DNA of 5,877 nt, from assembly GCA_026389415.1 (NCBI GenBank), contig JAPLHX010000177.1:1-5877 (forward strand). Reading direction: 5' to 3'. The position numbers were made by a program, and so were the translations under genes. Source of the stretch: Coprothermobacterota bacterium. GTDB lineage: Bacteria > Caldisericota > JANLFM01. Shown here piece after piece: positions 1 through 5,877 of this stretch. Under the pieces are notes generated by a model that searched no databases, was not told the DNA's origin, and was given only the letters and a program-made list of their open reading frames with translations. Each line of letters starts with the position of its first letter. Within the stretch, counting starts at the first letter, position 1.

Positions 1-235
1 CCGGACGGGTCGCCGCTGACTCTACCGGCTCTGCCAAGGTCTGGGGTGCTGTCGGTTTCTCTTTTTTTCCAGGCCCGCGCTTGCGCTTGGTGGAACCGCT
101 TGACTCCGGCAGGTTTTCTGTTGGCGAACTGGTTTTCGCCCGCTTTCCCTTCAGATTGCTCACAGGAACAGGAGCTTCTTCGGGTTGCAAAGAAGCAGTT
201 TCTTTTTTAGTTTGAGTTTTGGCCTTTCCCACCAT
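1..235 (-). CDS. rpoD: Probable primary sigma factor RpoD/SigA, N-terminal fragment (runs off left edge)
   Basis: An ATG at 235-233 opens a frame that stays open for 78 codons to the window edge, so the gene is partial at its 3' end. An AAGGAA ribosome binding site sits 6 bases upstream, and the start lies 11 bases after the dnaG stop. The visible protein is low-complexity: 12 Lys and 4 Arg, many Pro, Ser, Thr and Ala, and no aromatic residue, Cys, His, Ile or Asp. A basic cluster (K50-R53, then K57, K58 and K60) stands out. None of the conserved sigma regions (1.2 to 4) is in view, so the name rests on context: a primary sigma gene directly follows dnaG in many Firmicutes and in the E. coli macromolecular synthesis operon. 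The composition fits the disordered basic N-terminal extension of some primary sigma factors (compare actinobacterial HrdB/SigA), which precedes the conserved core. A different small basic protein is possible. A GTG at codon 2 is an alternative start. Confidence 0.62.
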   Translation of the reverse strand, partial: MVGKAKTQTKKETASLQPEEAPVPVSNLKGKRAKTSSPTENLPESSGSTKRKRGPGKKEKPTAPQTLAEPVESAATRP

Positions 236-241
236 GGATGA

Positions 242-247
242 TTCCTT
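242..247 (-). promoter_or_regulatory. Ribosome binding site of the partial rpoD-like gene
   Basis: AAGGAA on the minus strand, 6 bases before the ATG at 235. It overlaps the dnaG stop codon (TGA at 249-247), so ribosomes finishing dnaG terminate on top of this site. This supports the chosen start and suggests tight coupling with dnaG. Confidence 0.65.
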
Positions 248-2019
248 CAATTCTCTTCCTCTTTAACAAGCTTGCTGCGCGATTTATTCACAAGTTCTCG
301 GTATTGTAACAGTTTCTGCTGCAAAACATCGTTCTGGCCGGTCTGCTCCAACTGCTTCATCTCTTCTTTTAGACGCTTCAATTCCTGCTTCGTCTTTTCT
401 TGTTGGATTCGATCCCAACATTGCCGCGCTTCTGCCAGGGGATCGATCACCTCTCGCCCGGAGAGCAGCAAGCGGGAAAATAGCGCCAACAGCTCCGGGT
501 CTTCACTCGACAGGGTTGGCTTGTCTTTCCCTTCCTGCCAGCCAGCCACCGCTTCTTCCAAGATCTGCCGGCAGCCGGGATGGCGCAAGTCTGACGGCTG
601 TAAAGGTTCCAAATCGGCCAAAAGGGAGGGTTGGGCCAGCACCATCTGCAGGAGCTTCTCTTCGGCGGCCGGAATCGTGCGAGCCGCTTTCTGCGCTTCG
701 TCGATGGAAACGGATTTTCGCGCGGGTTTCGTCTTCTGCAGCGGTCCCTTGATCTGTTTCATTTGTTGAAAAAGGATCTCCTCACCCAGTCCGGCGTCCA
801 ATGCCAACCGCTTGATGTGCTGTTCCTGCTCCAATAGATTGTCCAAACTGGAGATCAGAGCCAGGATCTCCATCACTGCGGCCCGTTTTTCTTCCGGCAC
901 TTGCCAGTCATGCGACTGGGCAATCTTGTGGTAAGCGAATTCGGCCGCGGGAAGGGTACGGCCCAGGGCGCGGGAAAATGGCTCACTACCTTCCGCTTGC
1001 AGAAAGCTGTCCGGGTCTTTGTGCCCCTCCATCGCCGCGACTTGGACTTCAATCTCTGCGGTTCGGAATAGCTCCACAGACCGCAAAGTAGCGCGGACTC
1101 CAGCCAAATCGGCATCGTAGGCCAGCGTGACCCGCCGGCTGAAACGAGCCAGCAGCTTGACCTGATCTGGAGTCAAGGCGGTGCCAAGGGACGCCACGGC
1201 GTGAGTGAAACCGAATTGATGGCAGGATAAGAGATCCATGTACCCTTCCACCACGATCGCCGACCGACGTTCCATAATATGACGTTTGGCCACATCCAAA
1301 CCGTATAGGTTTTGACCCTTCTCAAAGATCGGCGTCTGCCCTGTATTGAGATACTTGGGCTGGGCATGGTCGTCGAGCGCTCTCCCGCCGAAACCGATGG
1401 GCCGACCGCGCAGATCCATAATCGGGAACATCAACCGGCCGTGGAAGATATCCGCTCCCCCCTCGCGCTCGGTGGCCAACCCGGTTTTTAGCAGCAACCC
1501 CAGGGGATGGGCGGGGCGCAGGTGGCCCACCAGCTTGTTTCCTTCTGGGGCGAAGCCGAGGCGGAACTGGCGCCAAATTTGCTCTTTCAGGCCACGGTGG
1601 GCCAGGTAAGCGCGGACGCCCGACCCTTCCGGCGATAAAAGCATATTCTCGTAAAAGGCGCAGGCCTTTTCGCATATTTGCCAGAACTGGTCTTTTCTCT
1701 CCCGTGCTTCCGCAGCACCCTCACTTCGTTCCGGCAGGGCAATTCCCGCCTTTACAGCCAGCGTCTCCACGACTTCGTCAAACGGCAGGTTTTCGATCCG
1801 CATCAGGAAGGCAATGACGTCCCCGCCGGCATGGCAGCCGAAACAGTAGAACAACCCATTGTCCGGCGACACGCTGAAGGAAGGTGTTTTCTCCTGATGG
1901 AAGGGGCAAAGGCCAACCAGGTTCTTACCGCTTCTACGCAGAGAAATGTATTGACCAATTACTTCCGCGATCTCGACGGTGTTGCGCAACTGTTCCAGGA
2001 CTTGACCGTAAGTGGGCAT
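247..2019 (-). CDS. dnaG: DNA primase DnaG
   Basis: Synthesises short RNA primers for lagging-strand and origin DNA synthesis, working with the replicative helicase. At 590 aa it has the normal full length (about 580-600). The N-terminal CHC2 zinc-binding domain has ligands C38, H41, C59 and C62, with the family's CPFH and CFGC signatures. The RNA-polymerase basic region follows, with RGRPIGFGGRAL at 204-215 and PKYLNT from 221. The TOPRIM catalytic domain shows VVEGYMD with E258, SLGTAL at 277-282, YDAD with D302 and D304, and a DPD metal-site motif at 335-337. The C-terminal part (about 450-590) should be the helicase-binding domain; it ends in a charged, Lys/Glu/Gln-rich helical stretch (about 537-575) and is the least conserved part by eye. 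The ATG at 2019 is right because the N-terminus aligns with other primases up to the zinc motif. The ribosome binding site is weak (a GGAAAAG element 10-12 bases upstream), and the dgt stop is 16 bases away, so translational coupling is likely. All metal and zinc ligands are present and no disruption is seen. Confidence 0.98.
   Translation of the reverse strand: MPTYGQVLEQLRNTVEIAEVIGQYISLRRSGKNLVGLCPFHQEKTPSFSVSPDNGLFYCFGCHAGGDVIAFLMRIENLPFDEVVETLAVKAGIALPERSEGAAEARERKDQFWQICEKACAFYENMLLSPEGSGVRAYLAHRGLKEQIWRQFRLGFAPEGNKLVGHLRPAHPLGLLLKTGLATEREGGADIFHGRLMFPIMDLRGRPIGFGGRALDDHAQPKYLNTGQTPIFEKGQNLYGLDVAKRHIMERRSAIVVEGYMDLLSCHQFGFTHAVASLGTALTPDQVKLLARFSRRVTLAYDADLAGVRATLRSVELFRTAEIEVQVAAMEGHKDPDSFLQAEGSEPFSRALGRTLPAAEFAYHKIAQSHDWQVPEEKRAAVMEILALISSLDNLLEQEQHIKRLALDAGLGEEILFQQMKQIKGPLQKTKPARKSVSIDEAQKAARTIPAAEEKLLQMVLAQPSLLADLEPLQPSDLRHPGCRQILEEAVAGWQEGKDKPTLSSEDPELLALFSRLLLSGREVIDPLAEARQCWDRIQQEKTKQELKRLKEEMKQLEQTGQNDVLQQKLLQYRELVNKSRSKLVKEEEN
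303..311 (-). promoter_or_regulatory. Possible internal extended -10 promoter within the dnaG 3' end
   Basis: Minus strand reads TGTTACAAT, an extended -10 (TGn) followed by TACAAT, which matches the sigma-70-type TATAAT at 5 of 6 positions. Transcription would start near position 296, giving a leader of about 60 bases to the rpoD-like ATG. No good -35 hexamer lies 16-18 bases upstream, which extended -10 promoters can tolerate. An rpoD promoter inside dnaG is known in E. coli. The site also encodes part of DnaG, so the match could be chance. Confidence 0.25.
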
Positions 2020-2035
2020 CGCTATTTCTTTTCCG

Positions 2036-3064
2036 CTACCAAGGCTGGGGTAGGAAGATCTCCGTGAAGGCTTTGATCGCGAAGCGGTCGGTCATTCCGG
2101 CAATGTAATCCACCACGGATTGCGCTTGTTCGGATTTCTCGCCTTCAAGATTCAACAATGTGGGATCGGCAAGATAGTGTTCAAACAGCAAGGTGAGCAT
2201 GCGGCGGGCTTTCAGTTCTTCCTTCTTGGCCTCCTCGTCGCGGTACACTTGCTGGAACAGAAAGTCCTTCAGCCCATCCAATTGCTCCTGCAAATTCGAG
2301 CCCAGACAGATCCCAGGTTGACCGAGGCTGCAGTCGATCACGTCGTGAACTACGACGTCGATCAGTTCGGAAACGCCCTGGCCGAATTGGGCGCGGAACG
2401 GCAGCTCTTGTAGCGACAACGTCCGAGCGCGCAAAGCGTCATCAATGTCATGGCTCAAATAGGCCACCCGGTCCGCCAAACGCACGATCTGCCCTTCCAG
2501 TGTGGCCGGACCGCTCAGTTCCATCTCCTCTTCCCCCTTGGAATGGTGCAAGATCCCATCTCGGACTTCCCAGGTCAGATTCAGACCAACTTCCTCGCTG
2601 CCATCCGCACGTTTTTGTCGTTCCAGCAGGTCCACTACACGAAGGCTTTGCTCGGCATGGAGGAAATGGCTGGCCGGATCGATGCGGCGTAACACCTCGT
2701 CTAAAGCGACTTCACCGGCATGACCAAATGGGGGGTGACCCAGGTCATGCCCCAAAGCAATCGCTTCCGTCAGGTCCTCGTTTAGGCGTAGCGCGCGAGC
2801 AATGGTGCGGGCAATCTGGGAAACCTCCAAGGTGTGGGTCAGACGGGTACGGTAATGATCCCCGGCAGGATTGGTGTAAACCTGTGTTTTGTGCTTCAAC
2901 CGGCGAAAGGCTTTGGCGTGGACGATGCGATCCCGGTCCCGCTGAAACGCGGTCCGGATCGAGCATTCCACCTCCTGCCTTCCCCGGCCGCGGCTGCGCT
3001 TAGCCAGAGCGGCGAACGGGGAAAGGATCTGCTGCTCGAGTTCTTCCTCTCTTATGCGGATCAT
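2036..3064 (-). CDS. dgt: HD-domain deoxynucleoside triphosphate triphosphohydrolase (dGTPase family)
   Basis: Cytosolic enzyme family that hydrolyses dNTPs, classically dGTP, to deoxynucleoside plus inorganic triphosphate, controlling dNTP pools. At 342 aa it matches the shorter dGTPase-like class common in Firmicutes rather than the roughly 500-aa E. coli Dgt. The N-terminus carries the family signature DRDRIVHAKAFRRLKHKTQV (43-62). HD metal ligands are H77 (RLTHTLEV), H106-D107 (GHDLGH) and D206 (SHDIDD); H110 and H115 complete the GHPPFGH active-site segment. EVRDGILHHSKG (166-177) and GPATLEGQIVRLADRVAYLSHDIDD (185-209) are further family blocks. One oddity: the usual HNxQSLR motif reads HAEQSLR (136-142). 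The ATG at 3064 is supported by the typical family N-terminus (a charged helix, then LSPFA). Its ribosome binding site is poor: GGGG one base before ATG and AGGA 14 bases away. It starts 7 bases after the ppdK stop, which suggests coupled translation. The exact substrate (dGTP or mixed dNTPs) cannot be told from sequence. Confidence 0.95.
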   Translation of the reverse strand: MIRIREEELEQQILSPFAALAKRSRGRGRQEVECSIRTAFQRDRDRIVHAKAFRRLKHKTQVYTNPAGDHYRTRLTHTLEVSQIARTIARALRLNEDLTEAIALGHDLGHPPFGHAGEVALDEVLRRIDPASHFLHAEQSLRVVDLLERQKRADGSEEVGLNLTWEVRDGILHHSKGEEEMELSGPATLEGQIVRLADRVAYLSHDIDDALRARTLSLQELPFRAQFGQGVSELIDVVVHDVIDCSLGQPGICLGSNLQEQLDGLKDFLFQQVYRDEEAKKEELKARRMLTLLFEHYLADPTLLNLEGEKSEQAQSVVDYIAGMTDRFAIKAFTEIFLPQPW

Positions 3065-3071
3065 GCCCCGC

Positions 3072-5807
3072 TTACTTTTCCTTTTCTCCCAACGCTTCTT
3101 TTAGTGCGGCTTGGGCGGCAGCCAGACGGGCGACCGGCAACCGTAAGGGTGAGCAAGAGACATAATCCAGCCCGATCGTATGGCAGAACTCCACCGAAGT
3201 CGGTTCGCCGCCATGTTCACCGCAGATACCGATCTGCAGGTCGGGACGAGTGGCCTTACCCTTGGACACGGCCATCTTCATCAATTCACCCACGCCCTCG
3301 CGATCCAGTTTCTGGAAGGGATCACTGGCGAAGATCTCCTTCTCCACATAGGCAGCCATAAAGCCTTTGGTGTCATCCCGAGAGATACCGCAGGCCGTTT
3401 GGGTGAGATCATTGGTTCCGAAGCTGAAGAACTCAGCGTACTGGGCGATCTTGTCAGCCACCACGCAGGCACGGGGTAATTCGATCATCGTACCAACCAG
3501 GTAGTGCAGCTCCACGCCATAGCGAGCGATGATCTCGTCGGCGATGCGGCGGCTCATTTCGGCAAAATACTTCATCTCCTGAACTGTACCCACCACGGGG
3601 ATCATGATGTCCGGCTGAACCGGCAGACCTTCCTTGGCTACTTCGCAGGCGGCCTCGATGATGGCCCGAATCTGCATCTGGGAGATCTCCGGGAAGGTGA
3701 CGCCCAAGCGGCAGCCTCGGTGCCCCAGCATCGGGTTGCTCTCGTGCAGAGCCTCGATCCGCTCTTCGATTACTTCCTCGGTGACACCCAACTCCTTGGC
3801 GATTTGGCTGACTTTCTCCTTGAAAGCCTCCGGTTTGAGGGCTTCGCGAGAAGGCAGGAATTCGTGGAGCGGCGGATCAAGCAGGCGGATGGTGACCGGG
3901 AAGCCCTTCATCGCCTTGTAGAGACCAATGAAGTCTTGCTTCTGCATCGGGAACAGGAAAGCCAAGGCTTCCTCGCGCTCTTCCTTCGTATCGGAGAGGA
4001 TCATTCGTCGGACATAGTGGATCCGGTCGCCTTCAAAGAACATGTGCTCGGTGCGGCAAAGCCCAATCCCCTGCGCGCCCAGCTGCACAGCCTGCTCGGC
4101 TTGCTTGGGGGTGTCGGCGTTGGTCCATACTTCCAGCCGGCGGTATTTGTCGGCCCATGTGATTAGCTTGATGAACTGCTGGTAGGTCTTGGAGTCTTCT
4201 GCTTTGCGCTGACCCGCGAAAACCTGTAGCACTTCAGAAGGCGTGGTCGGTAGCTGGCCGAGGATCACCTCGGCCGTGAAACCGTCGATCGAGAGCCAAT
4301 CCCCTTCTTTGATGATATGGTTATTCACGACCATCTCGGCCTTCTCGTAATCGATATTGAGCGCTGCACAGCCAACGATGCACACCTTGCCCATCTGCCG
4401 GGCCACCAACGCCGCGTGGGAAGTCATTCCACCTTGGGCCGTGAGAATACCTTGGGCAGCGTCCATACCGCGGATGTCCTCGGGGGACGTGAACTTGCGG
4501 ATCAACAGGACCTTCTCACCCCGCGCCTTCCAAGCTTCAGCGTCGGTGGCATTAAAGACCACGCGGCCGAAAGCCCCGCCGGGTCCCGCCGGCAGACCTT
4601 CGGCCAGCAGGTTACCGTCTTTGATAGCCTGGGCTTTGGCCTTGCTGTCGAAGATGGGGGCCAGGAAAGCCGCCATACCGTCAGCTTCAGGGCGTAATAC
4701 AGCCTCTTTCTCACTGATTAGACCCTCAGCTTCCATGTCCACTGCCATCCGGGCAGCCGCGAAAGGATGACGCTTGCCGGTGCGGGTCTGCAGCATCCAC
4801 AATTTGTCTTCCTCAATTGTAAACTCGAAGTCCTGCATGTCACGGAAATGGCTCTCCAGTTTGTCGCGAATCTCCACCAACTGTTTGTAGGAATCCGGCA
4901 TGGCGATGGCCAATTCGGAGATCGGCCGGGGAGTGCGAATCCCGGCGACCACGTCCTCACCCTGCGCGTTCATCAAAAATTCGCCATACATCTGGTTAGT
5001 ACCCAGTGCGGGGTCGCGCGTGAAGCCAACACCGGTGCCGGAGGTCTCTCCCCGGTTGCCAAAGACCATCGTCTGCACATTGCAGGCCGTCCCCCAACTG
5101 GCCGGGATTTCGTAGAGCTTTCGGTAAGCGATCGCTCTGTCATTCATCCAGGAGCCGAACACAGCGCCGATGGCGCCCCATAGCTGCTGGTGGACGTCTT
5201 CTGGGAAATCCAGGCCCAGCTTCTGTTTGATCTCGTCCTTGTACAGTTTCACCAGGCGTTGGAGATCCTGGGTGCTTAGGTCGGTGTCAAAGGGTGCGCC
5301 GGCTTCCTGTTTGACACGTTCCAAGATCACTTCGAATGGGTCCTCCTCGGTTTTGCTGGTGGGTTTTAAACCTAGGACCACGTCACCATACATGGTGACA
5401 AAGCGGCGATAGGAATCCCAGGCAAAGCGGGGATTGCCGGTAATCTGTGCCAGACCCTCTACAGTCTTGTCGTTGAGACCCAGGTTGAGAATGGTGTCCA
5501 TCATTCCCGGCATCGAGGCGCGGGCACCAGAGCGGACGGAAAAGAGCAAGGGATTGTTTGGGTCACCGAACTTGCGACCCATTACGCGCTCGACTTCAGC
5601 CAGAGCCGCTTTCACTTCCGTTTCCAACTCGGCAGGGTAGGACTGCCCATGCTCATAATAATAGGTGCAGATATCAGTAGTCAGGGTGAAACCAGGAGGC
5701 ACGGAGATGCCCAGGTTCGTCATCTCCGCCAGGCCGGCACCCTTACCGCCCAGCAGCTCACGCATTTTTCCGTTGCCTTCATGGAATTCGTACACGTATT
5801 TAGTCAT
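3072..5807 (-). CDS. ppdK: Pyruvate, phosphate dikinase (PPDK)
   Basis: Cytosolic enzyme interconverting pyruvate + ATP + Pi with phosphoenolpyruvate + AMP + PPi, usable for gluconeogenesis or PPi-dependent glycolysis. The 911-aa protein has all three domains. The N-terminal ATP-grasp nucleotide-binding domain (about 1-350) includes GGKGAGLAEM at 20-29, FSVRSGARASMPGMMDT at 89-105, TRDPALG at 263-269 and MLQTRTGKR at 338-346. The central phosphohistidine swivelling domain (about 390-515) has GGMTSHAA with catalytic H464 and regulatory-type T462. The C-terminal PEP/pyruvate barrel (about 540-911) has CRTEHMFF (R585), RLLDPPLHEF (R641), HRGCRLG (R697), LVGTMIELPRA (E776), FFSFGTNDLTQ (794-803) and ICGEHGGEP with the acid/base C862. 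It is longer than the 874-aa C. symbiosum enzyme, mostly in the linker after the swivelling domain. T462, two residues before H464, is the position phosphorylated by the PPDK regulatory protein in plants and in some bacteria; no such regulator is in view. Oddity: TAQGG replaces the usual TARGG before H464. The start is supported by a strong GGAGGA ribosome binding site. Confidence 0.98.
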   Translation of the reverse strand: MTKYVYEFHEGNGKMRELLGGKGAGLAEMTNLGISVPPGFTLTTDICTYYYEHGQSYPAELETEVKAALAEVERVMGRKFGDPNNPLLFSVRSGARASMPGMMDTILNLGLNDKTVEGLAQITGNPRFAWDSYRRFVTMYGDVVLGLKPTSKTEEDPFEVILERVKQEAGAPFDTDLSTQDLQRLVKLYKDEIKQKLGLDFPEDVHQQLWGAIGAVFGSWMNDRAIAYRKLYEIPASWGTACNVQTMVFGNRGETSGTGVGFTRDPALGTNQMYGEFLMNAQGEDVVAGIRTPRPISELAIAMPDSYKQLVEIRDKLESHFRDMQDFEFTIEEDKLWMLQTRTGKRHPFAAARMAVDMEAEGLISEKEAVLRPEADGMAAFLAPIFDSKAKAQAIKDGNLLAEGLPAGPGGAFGRVVFNATDAEAWKARGEKVLLIRKFTSPEDIRGMDAAQGILTAQGGMTSHAALVARQMGKVCIVGCAALNIDYEKAEMVVNNHIIKEGDWLSIDGFTAEVILGQLPTTPSEVLQVFAGQRKAEDSKTYQQFIKLITWADKYRRLEVWTNADTPKQAEQAVQLGAQGIGLCRTEHMFFEGDRIHYVRRMILSDTKEEREEALAFLFPMQKQDFIGLYKAMKGFPVTIRLLDPPLHEFLPSREALKPEAFKEKVSQIAKELGVTEEVIEERIEALHESNPMLGHRGCRLGVTFPEISQMQIRAIIEAACEVAKEGLPVQPDIMIPVVGTVQEMKYFAEMSRRIADEIIARYGVELHYLVGTMIELPRACVVADKIAQYAEFFSFGTNDLTQTACGISRDDTKGFMAAYVEKEIFASDPFQKLDREGVGELMKMAVSKGKATRPDLQIGICGEHGGEPTSVEFCHTIGLDYVSCSPLRLPVARLAAAQAALKEALGEKEK

Positions 5808-5813
5808 TCAAAA

Positions 5814-5819
5814 TCCTCC
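5814..5819 (-). promoter_or_regulatory. Ribosome binding site of ppdK
   Basis: GGAGGA on the minus strand, 6 bases before the ppdK ATG. It is the strongest Shine-Dalgarno sequence in the window. It fixes the start and fits ppdK being translated independently as the first gene of the block. Confidence 0.85.
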
Positions 5820-5832
5820 AGACGGAATTTTC

Positions 5833-5861
5833 TATCTATTCTCTCGGGCGGAAAAAAGCAA
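5833..5861 (-). promoter_or_regulatory. Weak candidate promoter of the ppdK-dgt-dnaG block
   Basis: On the minus strand TTGCTT (5861-5856) and TAGATA (5838-5833) are separated by 17 bases, placing a start site about 15 bases before the ribosome binding site. Each hexamer matches consensus at only 3 of 6 positions, so this is a placement by spacing and context, not a convincing match. Confidence 0.18.
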
Positions 5862-5870
5862 CCCGGATGA
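5852..5870 (-). terminator. Possible right arm of an intrinsic terminator for the gene upstream of ppdK (partial)
   Basis: Read on the minus strand, a GC-rich segment (CATCCGGGTTGC, 5869-5858) is followed at once by six T (5857-5852), the layout of the 3' half of a rho-independent terminator. The matching left arm would lie just beyond the window edge, so the hairpin cannot be confirmed here. If real, it would separate ppdK from the gene upstream. Confidence 0.3.
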
Positions 5871-5877
5871 ACCACAT

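Noticed and set aside
272..769. 165-codon open frame on the plus strand opposite the dnaG 3' half
   Set aside because: Antisense to the DnaG helicase-binding domain; composition is Ser/Cys/Arg-rich, as expected of a shadow frame, with no domain visible.
1322..1675. 117-codon minus-strand frame inside dnaG
   Set aside because: Out of frame within the intact primase; Arg/Pro/Ala-rich shadow translation with no ribosome site.
2834..3361. 175-codon plus-strand open frame spanning the dgt-ppdK junction
   Set aside because: Covers the conserved start of dgt and end of ppdK in antisense. Its Pro/Arg/Ser-rich translation has no family resemblance.
3504..4166. 220-codon open frame on the plus strand opposite ppdK
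   Set aside because: It lies wholly antisense to well-conserved PPDK catalytic segments, shows no recognisable motif of its own, and has no good ribosome site context. Long antisense frames are common opposite GC-rich conserved genes.
5841..5866. CGGG/CCCG inverted repeat in the ppdK leader as a complete terminator or riboswitch stem
   Set aside because: Only 4 base pairs with a loop of 13 bases, and the T-tract is inside the loop instead of after the stem. No riboswitch core motif is seen.
1..5877. Mobile element, CRISPR array, toxin-antitoxin or defence system
   Set aside because: No repeats, transposase, integrase or small paired genes are visible; the window is filled by full-length housekeeping genes with similar base use throughout.

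Overview
This window is one continuous block of core-gene DNA read entirely from the minus strand. In transcription order (right to left) it carries ppdK (pyruvate, phosphate dikinase), dgt (HD-domain dNTP triphosphohydrolase), dnaG (primase), and the first 78 codons of a gene that runs off the left edge, most likely rpoD/sigA (primary sigma factor). Coding density is close to complete: the gaps between genes are 7, 16 and 11 bases. The only non-coding stretch of note is the 70 bases at the right end, the ppdK leader. No tRNA, rRNA, CRISPR array, insertion sequence or phage gene was seen, and no stretch over 300 bases lacks a gene.

The gene order ppdK-dgt-dnaG-(rpoD), the style of the Dgt and PPDK proteins, and the moderately GC-rich DNA with an AGGAGG-type ribosome binding site on ppdK suggest a Clostridia-class Firmicute. 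A Peptococcaceae or heliobacterial relative fits best. This is inferred from family resemblance and remembered synteny, not from a database search.

The genes form an extended version of the macromolecular synthesis operon (dnaG-rpoD). DnaG makes primers for replication, the sigma factor would direct housekeeping transcription, Dgt trims dNTP pools, and PPDK interconverts pyruvate and phosphoenolpyruvate using ATP/AMP, Pi and PPi. PPDK and the polymerisation machinery share pyrophosphate as a substrate or product, so the arrangement puts central carbon energy metabolism and the information-processing genes in one transcript. ppdK and the partial gene have recognisable ribosome binding sites. 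dgt and dnaG have weak ones and probably rely on translational coupling. A possible internal extended -10 promoter lies in the 3' end of dnaG, and a possible terminator arm and weak promoter precede ppdK.

I found no exotic or undescribed system. The points worth a second look are small: two substitutions next to catalytic or conserved motifs (PPDK and Dgt), a longer linker in PPDK, the lysine-rich N-terminus of the partial gene with an A7 run, and the regulatory candidates.
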